Source: Bacteroidota bacterium (GTDB lineage Bacteria; Bacteroidota; Ignavibacteria; UBA10030; UBA8401). Taken from it: 7,107 bases of DNA. A model generated the notes under the pieces. The model had not been told where the DNA came from and did no database searches. It worked only from the letters and a program-made list of their open reading frames with translations. The stretch is taken from NCBI GenBank assembly GCA_025355705.1, contig JANXZD010000494.1:1-7107 (forward strand), written 5' to 3'. Numbering within the stretch: the first letter of the stretch is position 1; each line of letters starts with the position of its first letter. The translations under genes and the position numbers were made by a program. Positions 1-5,691 of this stretch are shown piece by piece.

Positions 1-2
1 AT

Positions 3-45
3 GAGAATGGTTCAACTTATCTTTCGTCATTGTTGAATCATTCTT
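3..45 (+). other. Long hairpin just upstream of the first gene
   Basis: Bases 5-16 pair with 32-43 over 12 positions, with a single G-T wobble (10 with 38). A4-T44 and a G3-T45 wobble extend the stem, and the loop is 15 nt. A pyrimidine-rich tract follows at 44-61, but there is no clean T-run. It could be the terminator of a gene lying before the window, or an attenuator or processing hairpin in the spacer before the ATG at 69. There is little room for a promoter between the hairpin and that ATG, so transcription of the first gene probably starts upstream or reads through. Confidence 0.4.
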
Positions 46-68
46 CTCATCATTTTCCTCATACCTCT

Positions 69-1412
69 ATGAAAAAAATTCTTCTTTGTATGTTCTTTAT
101 TTCTTTAGTTTTTGCTCAAGGTAAAAAACCAGATTGGGTTGAAAAACGTCCAAACACGCCAGCATTCTATCATGGGATTGGAGTTGTGGCGAAGAGCGGA
201 ACAACACAAGAGTATTTGCAGCGCGCAAAAGATGCGGCGCTGAATGATATTGCTCAACAGATTACGGTCTCGATTGATGCTTCACAGATCAGTAAACTTT
301 CGGAAAAACTTGAAGAGTTTAAGGAAGAATATCAATCTGCGGTACAAACTTCAACAAAGGCAGATCTTGAAGGCGTTGAACCGGTCGATACATGGGAAGG
401 GAATGACCAATATTGGGTCTACTACCGATTGGATATTGCAGAATATAAACGGAGGCAAGCAGAAAAACTTCGAAAGGCAACGGCACTCGCTCTCGATTTC
501 TTTACAAAGGCAAAGAATTTTGAAAAGACGGACAATATTGGTGATGCGCTTCAATCGTACATCCAAGCATTAGCCGCAGTTGAAAAATTTCTGGGGGAGA
601 CCTTGGAAGTTCAATTCAATGCCGCAAAAATATTTCTTGGTAACGAAATATTTACATCACTGCAATCTATTCTCAATCAAATAGAGGTGAAAGCAACTAA
701 TGCAAAAGTTGATGCGCAAGTTGGTAAACCACTTCGTCAGCCGTTAGAAGTGATGGTCAATAACACTGCAACCGCTGCACCAATACAGAACTTTCCGGTG
801 AAGTATTCATTCATTCGGGGTTCGGGCGATATGATTCCAACGTCCCGGACCGATAAAAATGGTGTTACATCAACACAAATTGCAAAAGTGATCGCAACGG
901 ATAAATTACAATTGATCAAAGCGGAAGCGGATCCGATTGCGCTGTTGGGACAAAGCTCATCACCGGTATTGGAAATGTTGGTGAAAGGTCTAACGCTTCC
1001 ATCAACCCGTTTTACGTTGAACGTTGTATCGCTTTCGATCGTTTTTGAAACGGAAGAAATGTTATTGGGAAATAAACTTGTTATTCCCCGTATCGAACCG
1101 ATGTTGAAGAACACTCTTTCAACGCAAGGTTTCTCATTTGTTGACGATGCAGCAAAAGCAAATATTATGATCACGGTAAAATCGAATGGCCGCGATGGCG
1201 GAGAATACAGCGGAATGTACACCGTGTATGTTGATGCCAATATTTCCGTTGTTGATCTGAATTCAGGCGAAGAGGTCTACAAAACATCGTTCAATAACGT
1301 AAAAGGTATCAGCATCAATTATGACAAAGCTGGAATGAAGGCGTATGATGAGATCGGCGTCAGTCTTCAAAAAATAGTGATCCCTAAAATTCTTGAACAG
1401 ATCAAAAAATAA
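69..1412 (+). CDS. Secreted multi-domain LPP20-family envelope protein
   Basis: 447 residues. A type I signal peptide occupies residues 1-16 (lysines, hydrophobic core, cleavage VFA|QG). The mature N-terminus shows LPP20 (PF02169-like) hallmarks: PDWV at 21-24, YHGIG at 34-38, an alanine-rich amphipathic helix with AALNDIAQQI at 56-65, and the closing strand YWVYYRLDIAEYKR at 115-128. A helical, TPR-like stretch follows (about 136-200), then a beta-rich Ig-like domain (about 206-290, with a TDKNGVT turn at 261-267). The C-terminal alpha/beta domain (about 312-447) has the pattern of CsgG/LpoB/DUF4136-type proteins, including a gf.fvddaakAni.itv stretch. LPP20 and CsgG-like proteins are envelope or outer-membrane assembly factors; the exact role here is unknown. 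There is no lipobox cysteine, so it is predicted to be soluble in the periplasm or exported. ATG 69 was chosen over an in-frame TTG at 30 because it places the signal peptide at the N-terminus. No clear Shine-Dalgarno precedes it. The stop overlaps the next start (TAATG), indicating translational coupling. Confidence 0.8.
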   Translation: MKKILLCMFFISLVFAQGKKPDWVEKRPNTPAFYHGIGVVAKSGTTQEYLQRAKDAALNDIAQQITVSIDASQISKLSEKLEEFKEEYQSAVQTSTKADLEGVEPVDTWEGNDQYWVYYRLDIAEYKRRQAEKLRKATALALDFFTKAKNFEKTDNIGDALQSYIQALAAVEKFLGETLEVQFNAAKIFLGNEIFTSLQSILNQIEVKATNAKVDAQVGKPLRQPLEVMVNNTATAAPIQNFPVKYSFIRGSGDMIPTSRTDKNGVTSTQIAKVIATDKLQLIKAEADPIALLGQSSSPVLEMLVKGLTLPSTRFTLNVVSLSIVFETEEMLLGNKLVIPRIEPMLKNTLSTQGFSFVDDAAKANIMITVKSNGRDGGEYSGMYTVYVDANISVVDLNSGEEVYKTSFNNVKGISINYDKAGMKAYDEIGVSLQKIVIPKILEQIKK

Positions 1413-2125
1413 TGGAACTCAGTCTGCTTGGTCTGGCAATTGCTCCCGGTGCGGCAATTTCCATCTATGTATATTTTCGAGATCGGTACGAAAAGGAACC
1501 ATTGAACCTTCTGGTGCAATCGTTCCTTGCAGGGTTCGTTATCGTTGCTGTTGCAGCAGTTATTGAAGTAATGTACTCATACGTCTTTGTTCTTGACGAA
1601 CTGAATATTGCGCATACGGCGATCAACAATTTTTTCTTTATTGGATTTACGGAAGAGAGCTGTAAATATTATTGTCTTTATAAAATTGCTTATACAAAAC
1701 CAGACTTCAATGAACCGTTTGATGGAATTGTGTATGCGGTGATGGTTTCTATGGGATTTGCAACCTCCGAAAATATTCTCTATGTCATGAATGGTGGTGT
1801 GAGTGTTGGTATACTGAGGGTGTTTTCCGCAGTTCCGGCGCATGCAACCTTTGGTGTGCTGATGGGGTATTTTGTGGGATTAGCAAAATTTCGGAAACAG
1901 TCGAAGCCATATTTATTGATCGGTCTTTTTACCGCAACGATCTTTCATGGTGCTTACGATTTTTTCCTTTCGATCAATAATATTGAAATGGTTGCACTTG
2001 GAGCATTCATCTCGCTGATTATTGGAATTATCCTCTCATTCAGAGCAATGAAAATATTAAATGAACACTCTCCTTTTAAATATTCCACGATCATGCTACG
2101 AAAAGATCAAACAGAATCGCTATGA
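1412..2125 (+). CDS. prsW: PrsW-family intramembrane metalloprotease
   Basis: 237 residues with about seven hydrophobic segments. It carries the full set of PrsW (PF13367) signatures: the N-terminal YFRDRYEKEPLNLL at 21-34, EESCK at 81-85 (the EExxK motif), GFATSEN at 115-121, a conserved histidine in PAHATFGVLMGY (H144), and FHGAYDFF (H179, D183). These acidic and histidine residues are the predicted zinc ligands and catalytic site. In Bacillus, PrsW performs site-1 cleavage of the anti-sigma factor RsiW; in other bacteria substrates are mostly unknown, and no sigma/anti-sigma pair is visible here. Length is usual for the family. The start overlaps the previous stop by 1 nt and the end overlaps the next start by 4 nt (ATGA), so it sits inside a coupled operon with two secreted envelope proteins. 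The C-terminal 25 residues are polar and probably cytoplasmic. The family call is firm; the substrate is not known. Confidence 0.9.
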   Translation: MELSLLGLAIAPGAAISIYVYFRDRYEKEPLNLLVQSFLAGFVIVAVAAVIEVMYSYVFVLDELNIAHTAINNFFFIGFTEESCKYYCLYKIAYTKPDFNEPFDGIVYAVMVSMGFATSENILYVMNGGVSVGILRVFSAVPAHATFGVLMGYFVGLAKFRKQSKPYLLIGLFTATIFHGAYDFFLSINNIEMVALGAFISLIIGIILSFRAMKILNEHSPFKYSTIMLRKDQTESL

Positions 2126-2883
2126 AATATTTTTTGTTATCAATCATCATCATTACTGTTTCACTCACGGCGCAGGTCACAACAAAATCTGCCGATGTTT
2201 TTGAAGAACTGGAAACCGGAAATTTGACATTGAGATTTTTTAATGCTGTGAATGGTCATTCTATTGCTGGAGGAGTTGTACAGATCGAAACAATCGGAGA
2301 AATGCAGACTGATGAAGAGGGAAAAGTATTGTTTGCTCCGCCGGAGCAGGATGGAATTCTTACGGCACGATTTGCTGCGGAGGGATACATTCCAACGGAA
2401 TTTCCCCTTGAGATCATGGCAGGTACACTGTTCTTCAATCGAGTCTCAATCTCTCCGAAGCTGGATATTAAATTCGTCCGTATTGTCGTTGATTGGGATA
2501 AAGAACCGCGGGATCTTGATGCGCACTTCGTAAAGACAGGTAATGACGGGTACCATATTTCGTTCCGAAATATGAGAGTTTTGGCAGACGGTTCAGGAAT
2601 GTTGGACATCGATGCGATACACGGTTACGGTCCAGAAACGATCACGGTGAAAGAAGTCTCAAAAAAATCAGTCTATGAATATTCACTATTTGATTATTCA
2701 AACCAGAACAATAAAAATGCGACCGGTTTATCCGATTCAAAAGCGACCGTAAAGGTGTATGGTGATGGGAAATTATTAAAAATATTTCAAGTGCCGCGGA
2801 AAAAAGAAGGGACCATCTGGAATGTGTTTAGGATTGAACAAGGCCAAGTTCGTGAGATAAATCAAGTGGTAACAATTAGGTAG
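2122..2883 (+). CDS. Secreted protein: carboxypeptidase-regulatory-like plus YfaP/DUF2135-like domains
   Basis: 253 residues. Signal peptide at 1-17 (cleavage LTA|QV). Residues about 33-115 form a beta-sandwich of the carboxypeptidase-regulatory/PEGA type: NLTLRFFNAVNGHSIAGG, a TDEEGKVLFAPP turn at 63-74, and FAAEGYIPTEFPL at 84-96. Residues about 116-253 match the pattern of the YfaP/DUF2135 family (PF09906-like): VDWDKEPRDLDAHF at 123-136, LDIDAIHGYGPETITV at 161-176, and a YEYSLFDYS strand followed by KATVKVY and WNVFRIE at 233-239. In E. coli yfaP lies near an alpha-2-macroglobulin-like gene; its biochemical role is not established. The start codon lies in a 4-nt ATGA overlap with the PrsW gene and no Shine-Dalgarno is visible, so translation probably depends on reinitiation. 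No catalytic motif was found, so a structural or binding role in the periplasm is the best inference. Confidence 0.7.
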   Translation: MKYFLLSIIIITVSLTAQVTTKSADVFEELETGNLTLRFFNAVNGHSIAGGVVQIETIGEMQTDEEGKVLFAPPEQDGILTARFAAEGYIPTEFPLEIMAGTLFFNRVSISPKLDIKFVRIVVDWDKEPRDLDAHFVKTGNDGYHISFRNMRVLADGSGMLDIDAIHGYGPETITVKEVSKKSVYEYSLFDYSNQNNKNATGLSDSKATVKVYGDGKLLKIFQVPRKKEGTIWNVFRIEQGQVREINQVVTIR

Positions 2884-2926
2884 TACCCGGTTCTTTCTTT
2901 TGGTTTGGAAACTTTTTATATTCGCA

Positions 2927-2954
2927 TTGACAAATTTCCATAATTCAATACTGT
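2927..2954 (+). promoter_or_regulatory. Candidate sigma-70-type promoter for the LPP20 lipoprotein
   Basis: A perfect TTGACA lies at 2927-2932. The best -10 candidates are TACTGT at 2949-2954 (16-nt spacer) or TGTAAT at 2952-2957 (19-nt spacer). Neither is ideal, but position and orientation fit a start site 30-40 nt before the ATG at 2994. It would give the lipoprotein its own transcript apart from the upstream operon. Confidence 0.4.
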
Positions 2955-2984
2955 AATTCACGTTACCATTTCTATCCATTATCC

Positions 2985-2989
2985 GGAGG
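2985..2989 (+). promoter_or_regulatory. Strong Shine-Dalgarno of the LPP20 lipoprotein
   Basis: GGAGG lies 4 nt before the ATG at 2994. It is the best ribosome binding site in the window and contrasts with the three upstream genes, which have none that is recognisable. This suggests much higher translation of this gene. Confidence 0.75.
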
Positions 2990-2993
2990 TCTT

Positions 2994-3563
2994 ATGCAAA
3001 TACTGAAATCACTTTTTGCTTCAGCGCTTGTAGCGTTGTTGCTGGTTGGATGCGGCGGGGGCAGCGAACCACTTCAAAAAACTGATACCGGAGATGTTCC
3101 GGATTGGTATCTCAATCAACCTTCAGATCCCAATTATTTACATGCAGTGAACACGTCGACGTCAAAAGATATGCAGATCGCAGTTGATAAAGCAACGCAA
3201 GCAGCCCGCACTGAAGTTGGCCGTCAAGTAGAGTTAAAGATCAATGGCTTACAGAAACGATTCACTGAAGAGACCGGAATCGGCGATGATGCTCAATTGC
3301 TGGATCAATTCACGCAAGCGTCAAAGACCGTTGTCTCGACCAGCTTAAGCGGATCCAAAGAAAAACAGAAGAAGATCGTAAAAGACGGTAACAACTGGCG
3401 CGCATACGTTCTTGTTGAATACCCTCTTGGAGCAGCGCAAGAAGCACTTCGTGAACAGATCAAAAAGAACGAACAAATGTACACACGCTTCCGTGCTTCA
3501 CAAACATATAAAGAACTTGACGATGAAGTTCAGAAATATGAACAATCGAAAAAAGGCCAATAA
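2994..3563 (+). CDS. LPP20-family outer-membrane lipoprotein
   Basis: 189 residues. A lipoprotein signal peptide ends in the lipobox LVGC with the acylated cysteine at residue 20, followed by a GGGSEP linker. The LPP20 domain starts at VPDWYLNQPSD (35-45), continues with YLHAVNTSTSKD (48-59) and an alanine-rich helix (about 62-85, with AARTEVGRQVELKI), and closes with WRAYVLVEYPLGAAQEAL (135-152). The last 37 residues are a charged helix rich in K, E and Q. LPP20 lipoproteins (Helicobacter LPP20, vibrio FlgP-type proteins) sit in the outer membrane, some as structural parts of envelope machines; which applies here is unknown. The gene has its own promoter candidate and strong Shine-Dalgarno, and is richer in AAC, TAC, GAC and CGT/CGC codons than its neighbours, all pointing to high expression. 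A hairpin follows the stop. Confidence 0.85.
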   Translation: MQILKSLFASALVALLLVGCGGGSEPLQKTDTGDVPDWYLNQPSDPNYLHAVNTSTSKDMQIAVDKATQAARTEVGRQVELKINGLQKRFTEETGIGDDAQLLDQFTQASKTVVSTSLSGSKEKQKKIVKDGNNWRAYVLVEYPLGAAQEALREQIKKNEQMYTRFRASQTYKELDDEVQKYEQSKKGQ

Positions 3564-3584
3564 TATTTTAGGTATATGACAACG

Positions 3585-3620
3585 ACGCCATCGGGAAATT
3601 CTTTTCGATGGCGTTTATAT
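3585..3620 (+). terminator. Hairpin after the LPP20 lipoprotein, probable (leaky) terminator
   Basis: ACGCCATCG (3585-3593) pairs perfectly with CGATGGCGT (3606-3614). Two G-T wobbles and two A-T pairs can close most of the 12-nt loop. The stem is followed by TTATATTGT, a short and interrupted T-tract, so termination may be partial and leave lower expression of the next gene, whose ATG lies only 21 nt beyond the stem. A 3'-stabilising hairpin is an alternative. Confidence 0.6.
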
Positions 3621-3625
3621 TGTAC

Positions 3626-3630
3626 GGGGG
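3626..3630 (+). promoter_or_regulatory. Shine-Dalgarno that fixes the start at 3635
   Basis: GGGGG lies 4 nt before the ATG at 3635. An in-frame ATG at 3608 lies inside the terminator stem, lacks a ribosome binding site and would add nine residues ahead of the signal peptide, so 3635 is the better start. Confidence 0.55.
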
Positions 3631-3634
3631 AATA

Positions 3635-4360
3635 ATGAAAAAACTGATCCTGTTATTTTTTTTATGTGGAACCGTATACGCTCAGAATTATCCGTATTGG
3701 TTCCTCTTCCAAGACCAAGTAAACTGCAGCAAAAAGATCGTAACAATGATAAAGTCACCAACGTTTTATCGTGATTCGGCGATCGGATTTGCGTTTAGAA
3801 TGGGATGCGATCTGCTTGCAAAATATACCAATGTCAAAATAAGCGGAGGGCAGGCATTCTGGACGACCGAAGCAGGTGTTCATTCAATGGGTTCCCATTA
3901 TACCGAAGAATATGATTCGGCACTGGCATATTATTATCAAGAAAAATTGAAGGTCATTGATTATTTTAGCGACCAACAAAAATTGATCGTTTTTTCCGCC
4001 GATCCTTCGCTTTGTTCTTTCAATGACAGAGTCAAAGGAAAAATATCAATTGCAACCGTGAAACAACCAAGGTGGGTGGAAGAGCTGCCAAACGACAATG
4101 TTTTTTTCTACGGTGTTGGCTCATCGGAAGAATATTACTATGAGATCAGTTCGTGGGATCGTGCTGAGCATAATGCGTTTATGTCGCTTGCACGGACCGC
4201 ACATAGTACTGTCCGATCAATGCAGAAAAAAAATATGATCGAATCACAAGATGTGTTCAATGAAGATGTTGACGTAGAATTGCAGAATGTGGAGATTGCA
4301 GAACGATGGCGTGATGTAAAGAAGAAAGTGTTCTATGTGTTAGCAAAAGTAAAACGCTGA
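3635..4360 (+). CDS. Secreted protein with one clear and one degenerate LPP20-like unit
   Basis: 241 residues. Type I signal peptide 1-17 (GTVYA|QN); the cysteine at 11 is not in a valid lipobox. The C-terminal part (about 144-241) is LPP20-like: PRWVEELPNDNVFFYGVGSS at 145-164 parallels PDWVEKRPNTPAFYHGIGVV in the gene at 69. It continues with an alanine-containing helix DRAEHNAFMSLARTAH (175-190) and the final strand RDVKKKVFYVLAKVK. The N-terminal half (about 18-125) looks like a diverged copy of the same layout: YPYWFLFQ at 19-26, a helix GFAFRMGCDLLAKYTNVKIS at 51-70, then KLKVIDYFSDQQKLIVFSA at 104-122. It also holds four cysteines (residues 31, 58, 127 and C11 of the signal), so a disulphide is possible. 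It follows the LPP20 lipoprotein after a hairpin and probably shares part of its transcript. Function unknown; an envelope partner of the neighbouring LPP20 proteins is an inference. Confidence 0.65.
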   Translation: MKKLILLFFLCGTVYAQNYPYWFLFQDQVNCSKKIVTMIKSPTFYRDSAIGFAFRMGCDLLAKYTNVKISGGQAFWTTEAGVHSMGSHYTEEYDSALAYYYQEKLKVIDYFSDQQKLIVFSADPSLCSFNDRVKGKISIATVKQPRWVEELPNDNVFFYGVGSSEEYYYEISSWDRAEHNAFMSLARTAHSTVRSMQKKNMIESQDVFNEDVDVELQNVEIAERWRDVKKKVFYVLAKVKR

Positions 4361-4365
4361 TTTTT
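4340..4365 (+). terminator. Weak terminator candidate overlapping the stop codon
   Basis: TTAGC (4340-4344) can pair with GCTGA (4356-4360) with one wobble across an 11-nt A-rich loop. TTTTT follows immediately at 4361-4365. The stem is short, so this is a low-confidence call. Confidence 0.25.
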
Positions 4366-4394
4366 GTCATTGTCACTGTACATATCTCTACAAT
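4364..4394 (+). promoter_or_regulatory. Possible promoter region of the esterase gene
   Basis: TTGTCA occurs twice in tandem (4364-4369 and 4370-4375), and TACAAT (4389-4394) is a good -10 match. The spacers are 19 or 13 nt, both off the ideal, so the assignment is tentative. The tandem TTGTCA could also be a regulator half-site pair. Confidence 0.22.
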
Positions 4395-4453
4395 TGTACT
4401 GTAACAAATGTTCATTTATACCGTAACTCATTATGATTATTTCGGAGTGAGTT

Positions 4454-5311
4454 ATGAAATTGCTGTTCATCTGTGCTCTATTCTTTTTTGAGATCTGTTT
4501 TTCTTCTGCAAAGCTTACCGCAACACCGTACGGCGTCATTGAATCTGACATTTCGTATGCTCCATCGGATAAAAATTCCTTAGATCTATATATTCCAACA
4601 GTGGCAAATTTTCCGGTCATCTTATTCATCCACGGAGGCAGTTTTGTTTCCGGTGATCGGAAAGATTTTCCGTATGCACAGATTGGTGAGGTATTCCAGA
4701 AGCAGGGGATTGGGTGTGCCGTGATGAGCTACCGTTTGCTTCAGGATTCTGTTTGGCCAGCGCAGCCGAGAGATGTTGCAAAAGCCATTCGGTGGCTGGA
4801 AGACAATATCGCAGACTATGGAGGTGATCGGTCAAAAATATTCATCGTTGGACATAGTTCAGGAGGACATTTATCTGCCCTGGTATGCACGGACACCATG
4901 TATCTTTCTGAGGTTGGAATGAGTTTAACGGAGATCGCGGGTTGTGTTTCAATGGGAGCGATGATGAGTGATGGCGGCAGTTTAGATCGATTGACAGCGA
5001 AAGAGCAGAGAAATCTATTTAGCAATGATTGGTTCTTTAAGATATTTGGAGAAAAGGAAAATTTTGAACGCAGTCTGCCGATTCATCATATCAATTCGTC
5101 AATTCCTAAAATGCTATTACTCCTTGCCGATGAAGAATTGTATGATCCGCCGAAATTGAAGTCTGTTGAAGAATTCGTTTTGCGTTCAAAAAAATATCAT
5201 GTATTGGCGTCATACGAAATTATTCCGCACCGATCTCATATGGGAACTGTGGAGGAGATGGTGCGTCCGAATGATATTACCGTTCAAAAAATAGTGAACT
5301 TCATTCGCTAA
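4454..5311 (+). CDS. Secreted alpha/beta-hydrolase, carboxylesterase type
   Basis: 285 residues. Signal peptide at about 1-19 (FSSA|K), so it is predicted to be periplasmic or exported. The fold is shown by the oxyanion-hole motif FIHGGSFVSGD (58-68), the helix RDVAKAIRWLEDNIADYGGD (106-125), the nucleophile elbow GHSSGG (133-138, catalytic serine 135), a likely catalytic aspartate in LLLADEE (D226), and a likely catalytic histidine in HRSHMG (H262, with H259 as alternative). The HGG and GxSxGG pair places it with the esterase/lipase-arylformamidase branch that hydrolyses small ester or amide substrates; the actual substrate cannot be read from sequence. Shine-Dalgarno GGAG at 4444-4447 is 6 nt before the ATG. 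It appears to be a single-gene unit: a 93-nt spacer before it and an intrinsic terminator overlapping its stop codon. Length is normal for the family and no active-site residue is missing. Confidence 0.88.
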   Translation: MKLLFICALFFFEICFSSAKLTATPYGVIESDISYAPSDKNSLDLYIPTVANFPVILFIHGGSFVSGDRKDFPYAQIGEVFQKQGIGCAVMSYRLLQDSVWPAQPRDVAKAIRWLEDNIADYGGDRSKIFIVGHSSGGHLSALVCTDTMYLSEVGMSLTEIAGCVSMGAMMSDGGSLDRLTAKEQRNLFSNDWFFKIFGEKENFERSLPIHHINSSIPKMLLLLADEELYDPPKLKSVEEFVLRSKKYHVLASYEIIPHRSHMGTVEEMVRPNDITVQKIVNFIR

Positions 5312-5317
5312 TTTTTT
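5286..5317 (+). terminator. Intrinsic terminator overlapping the esterase stop codon
   Basis: TAGTGAA (5292-5298) pairs with TTCGCTA (5304-5310), with one wobble and a 5-nt loop. A six-A run precedes the stem (5286-5291) and a six-T run follows (5312-5317), giving a symmetric element that could act on both strands. The last coding codons and the TAA are part of the stem. It is GC-poor, but the T-run is ideal. Confidence 0.6.
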
Positions 5318-5560
5318 CTCCACATTTCCGGAATTCACCCTCACAATTGAAACTTCTATAGTCCGTGAATACCAAATTCTTCATGCAATCCTGTATTTAT
5401 GTGATGCCTCATTATCGCAGAACATAGATCACATCTGATGAGTCTCAAAAATCCTATTTTTTCTTTTCTGACGGCATAAAAATATTGTGCAACTTTGGTT
5501 TAGAATCGATTATATTAATCCATTGTGGTTATATTATACGTGTGGCACTCGAAACACTAT

Positions 5561-5575
5561 AAAACAGCCTGTTTT
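5561..5575. promoter_or_regulatory. Perfect interrupted palindrome, possible operator
   Basis: AAAACAG and CTGTTTT flank a single central C, giving 7+7 matched bases. The one-base spacer rules out a hairpin but fits a dimeric repressor site. It overlaps a TATAAA (5558-5563) about 130 nt before the next start codon. No regulator gene lies in the window, so this is only a candidate. Confidence 0.3.
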
Positions 5576-5634
5576 GCGAAGTGGTAAAAAAATGGAAAAC
5601 ATGACGCATCGAATATTAATTTGTTAGTTTTTTT

Positions 5635-5662
5635 CTTGTTTCCATATTTGTTTGGGAACGAG
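5635..5662 (+). other. Leader hairpin before the small membrane protein
   Basis: CTTGTTTCC (5635-5643) pairs with GGGAACGAG (5654-5662), giving nine pairs including two wobbles and a 10-nt loop. It ends 12 nt before the Shine-Dalgarno at 5675 and is preceded by a seven-T run (5628-5634). It may stabilise the leader or simply be chance. Confidence 0.3.
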
Positions 5663-5674
5663 TTCATCATCGTT

Positions 5675-5683
5675 AAGGAAGGA
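5675..5683 (+). promoter_or_regulatory. Shine-Dalgarno of the small membrane protein
   Basis: AAGGAAGGA ends 8 nt before the ATG at 5692. This favours 5692 over the immediately following ATG at 5695 and excludes the out-of-frame ATG at 5684. Confidence 0.6.
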
Positions 5684-5691
5684 ATGTTTGT

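Larger units (their letters stand above)
5318..5674 (+). other. Gene-free region before the small membrane protein
   Basis: No supportable coding region was found on either strand in this AT-rich stretch of roughly 360 nt. It contains an A/T-only hairpin (5447-5461), an interrupted palindrome (5561-5575), and a leader hairpin (5635-5662), the last two annotated separately. Several TATA-like hexamers occur (5511-5516, 5532-5537, 5558-5563), but none has a good -35 at standard spacing. Its length suggests a regulated promoter or an unannotated small RNA; neither is demonstrated. Confidence 0.5.

Noticed and set aside
2..4. TGA that could be the stop of a gene ending at the window edge
   Set aside because: Only one codon is visible, and another frame stops at 34-36; neither can be distinguished from chance without upstream sequence.
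30..68. TTG start giving 13 extra residues to the first gene
   Set aside because: It would bury the signal peptide behind a His/Ser-rich leader, lies beside the hairpin stem and has no ribosome binding site.
737..1240. 167-codon minus-strand open frame opposite the first gene
   Set aside because: It mirrors a well-supported plus-strand gene, has no recognisable motifs or ribosome binding site, and its composition is what a complementary frame gives.
2256..2609. 117-codon minus-strand open frame opposite the DUF2135-like gene
   Set aside because: It overlaps a clear secreted-protein gene and shows no signal, domain or start signal of its own.
3608..3634. Upstream in-frame ATG for the gene at 3635
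   Set aside because: It lies inside the terminator stem, has no Shine-Dalgarno, and displaces the signal peptide.
5400..5433. TGTGAT and ATCACA inverted pair resembling a CRP site
   Set aside because: The half-sites are 22 nt apart instead of the close spacing a CRP-type dimer needs.
5541..5560. TGGCAC as a sigma-54 -24 element
   Set aside because: The expected TTGC-type -12 element is absent at the required spacing.
5592..5627. 11-codon open frame (MENMTHRILIC) in the long gap
   Set aside because: It is very short, with no Shine-Dalgarno and no link to a leader-peptide mechanism.
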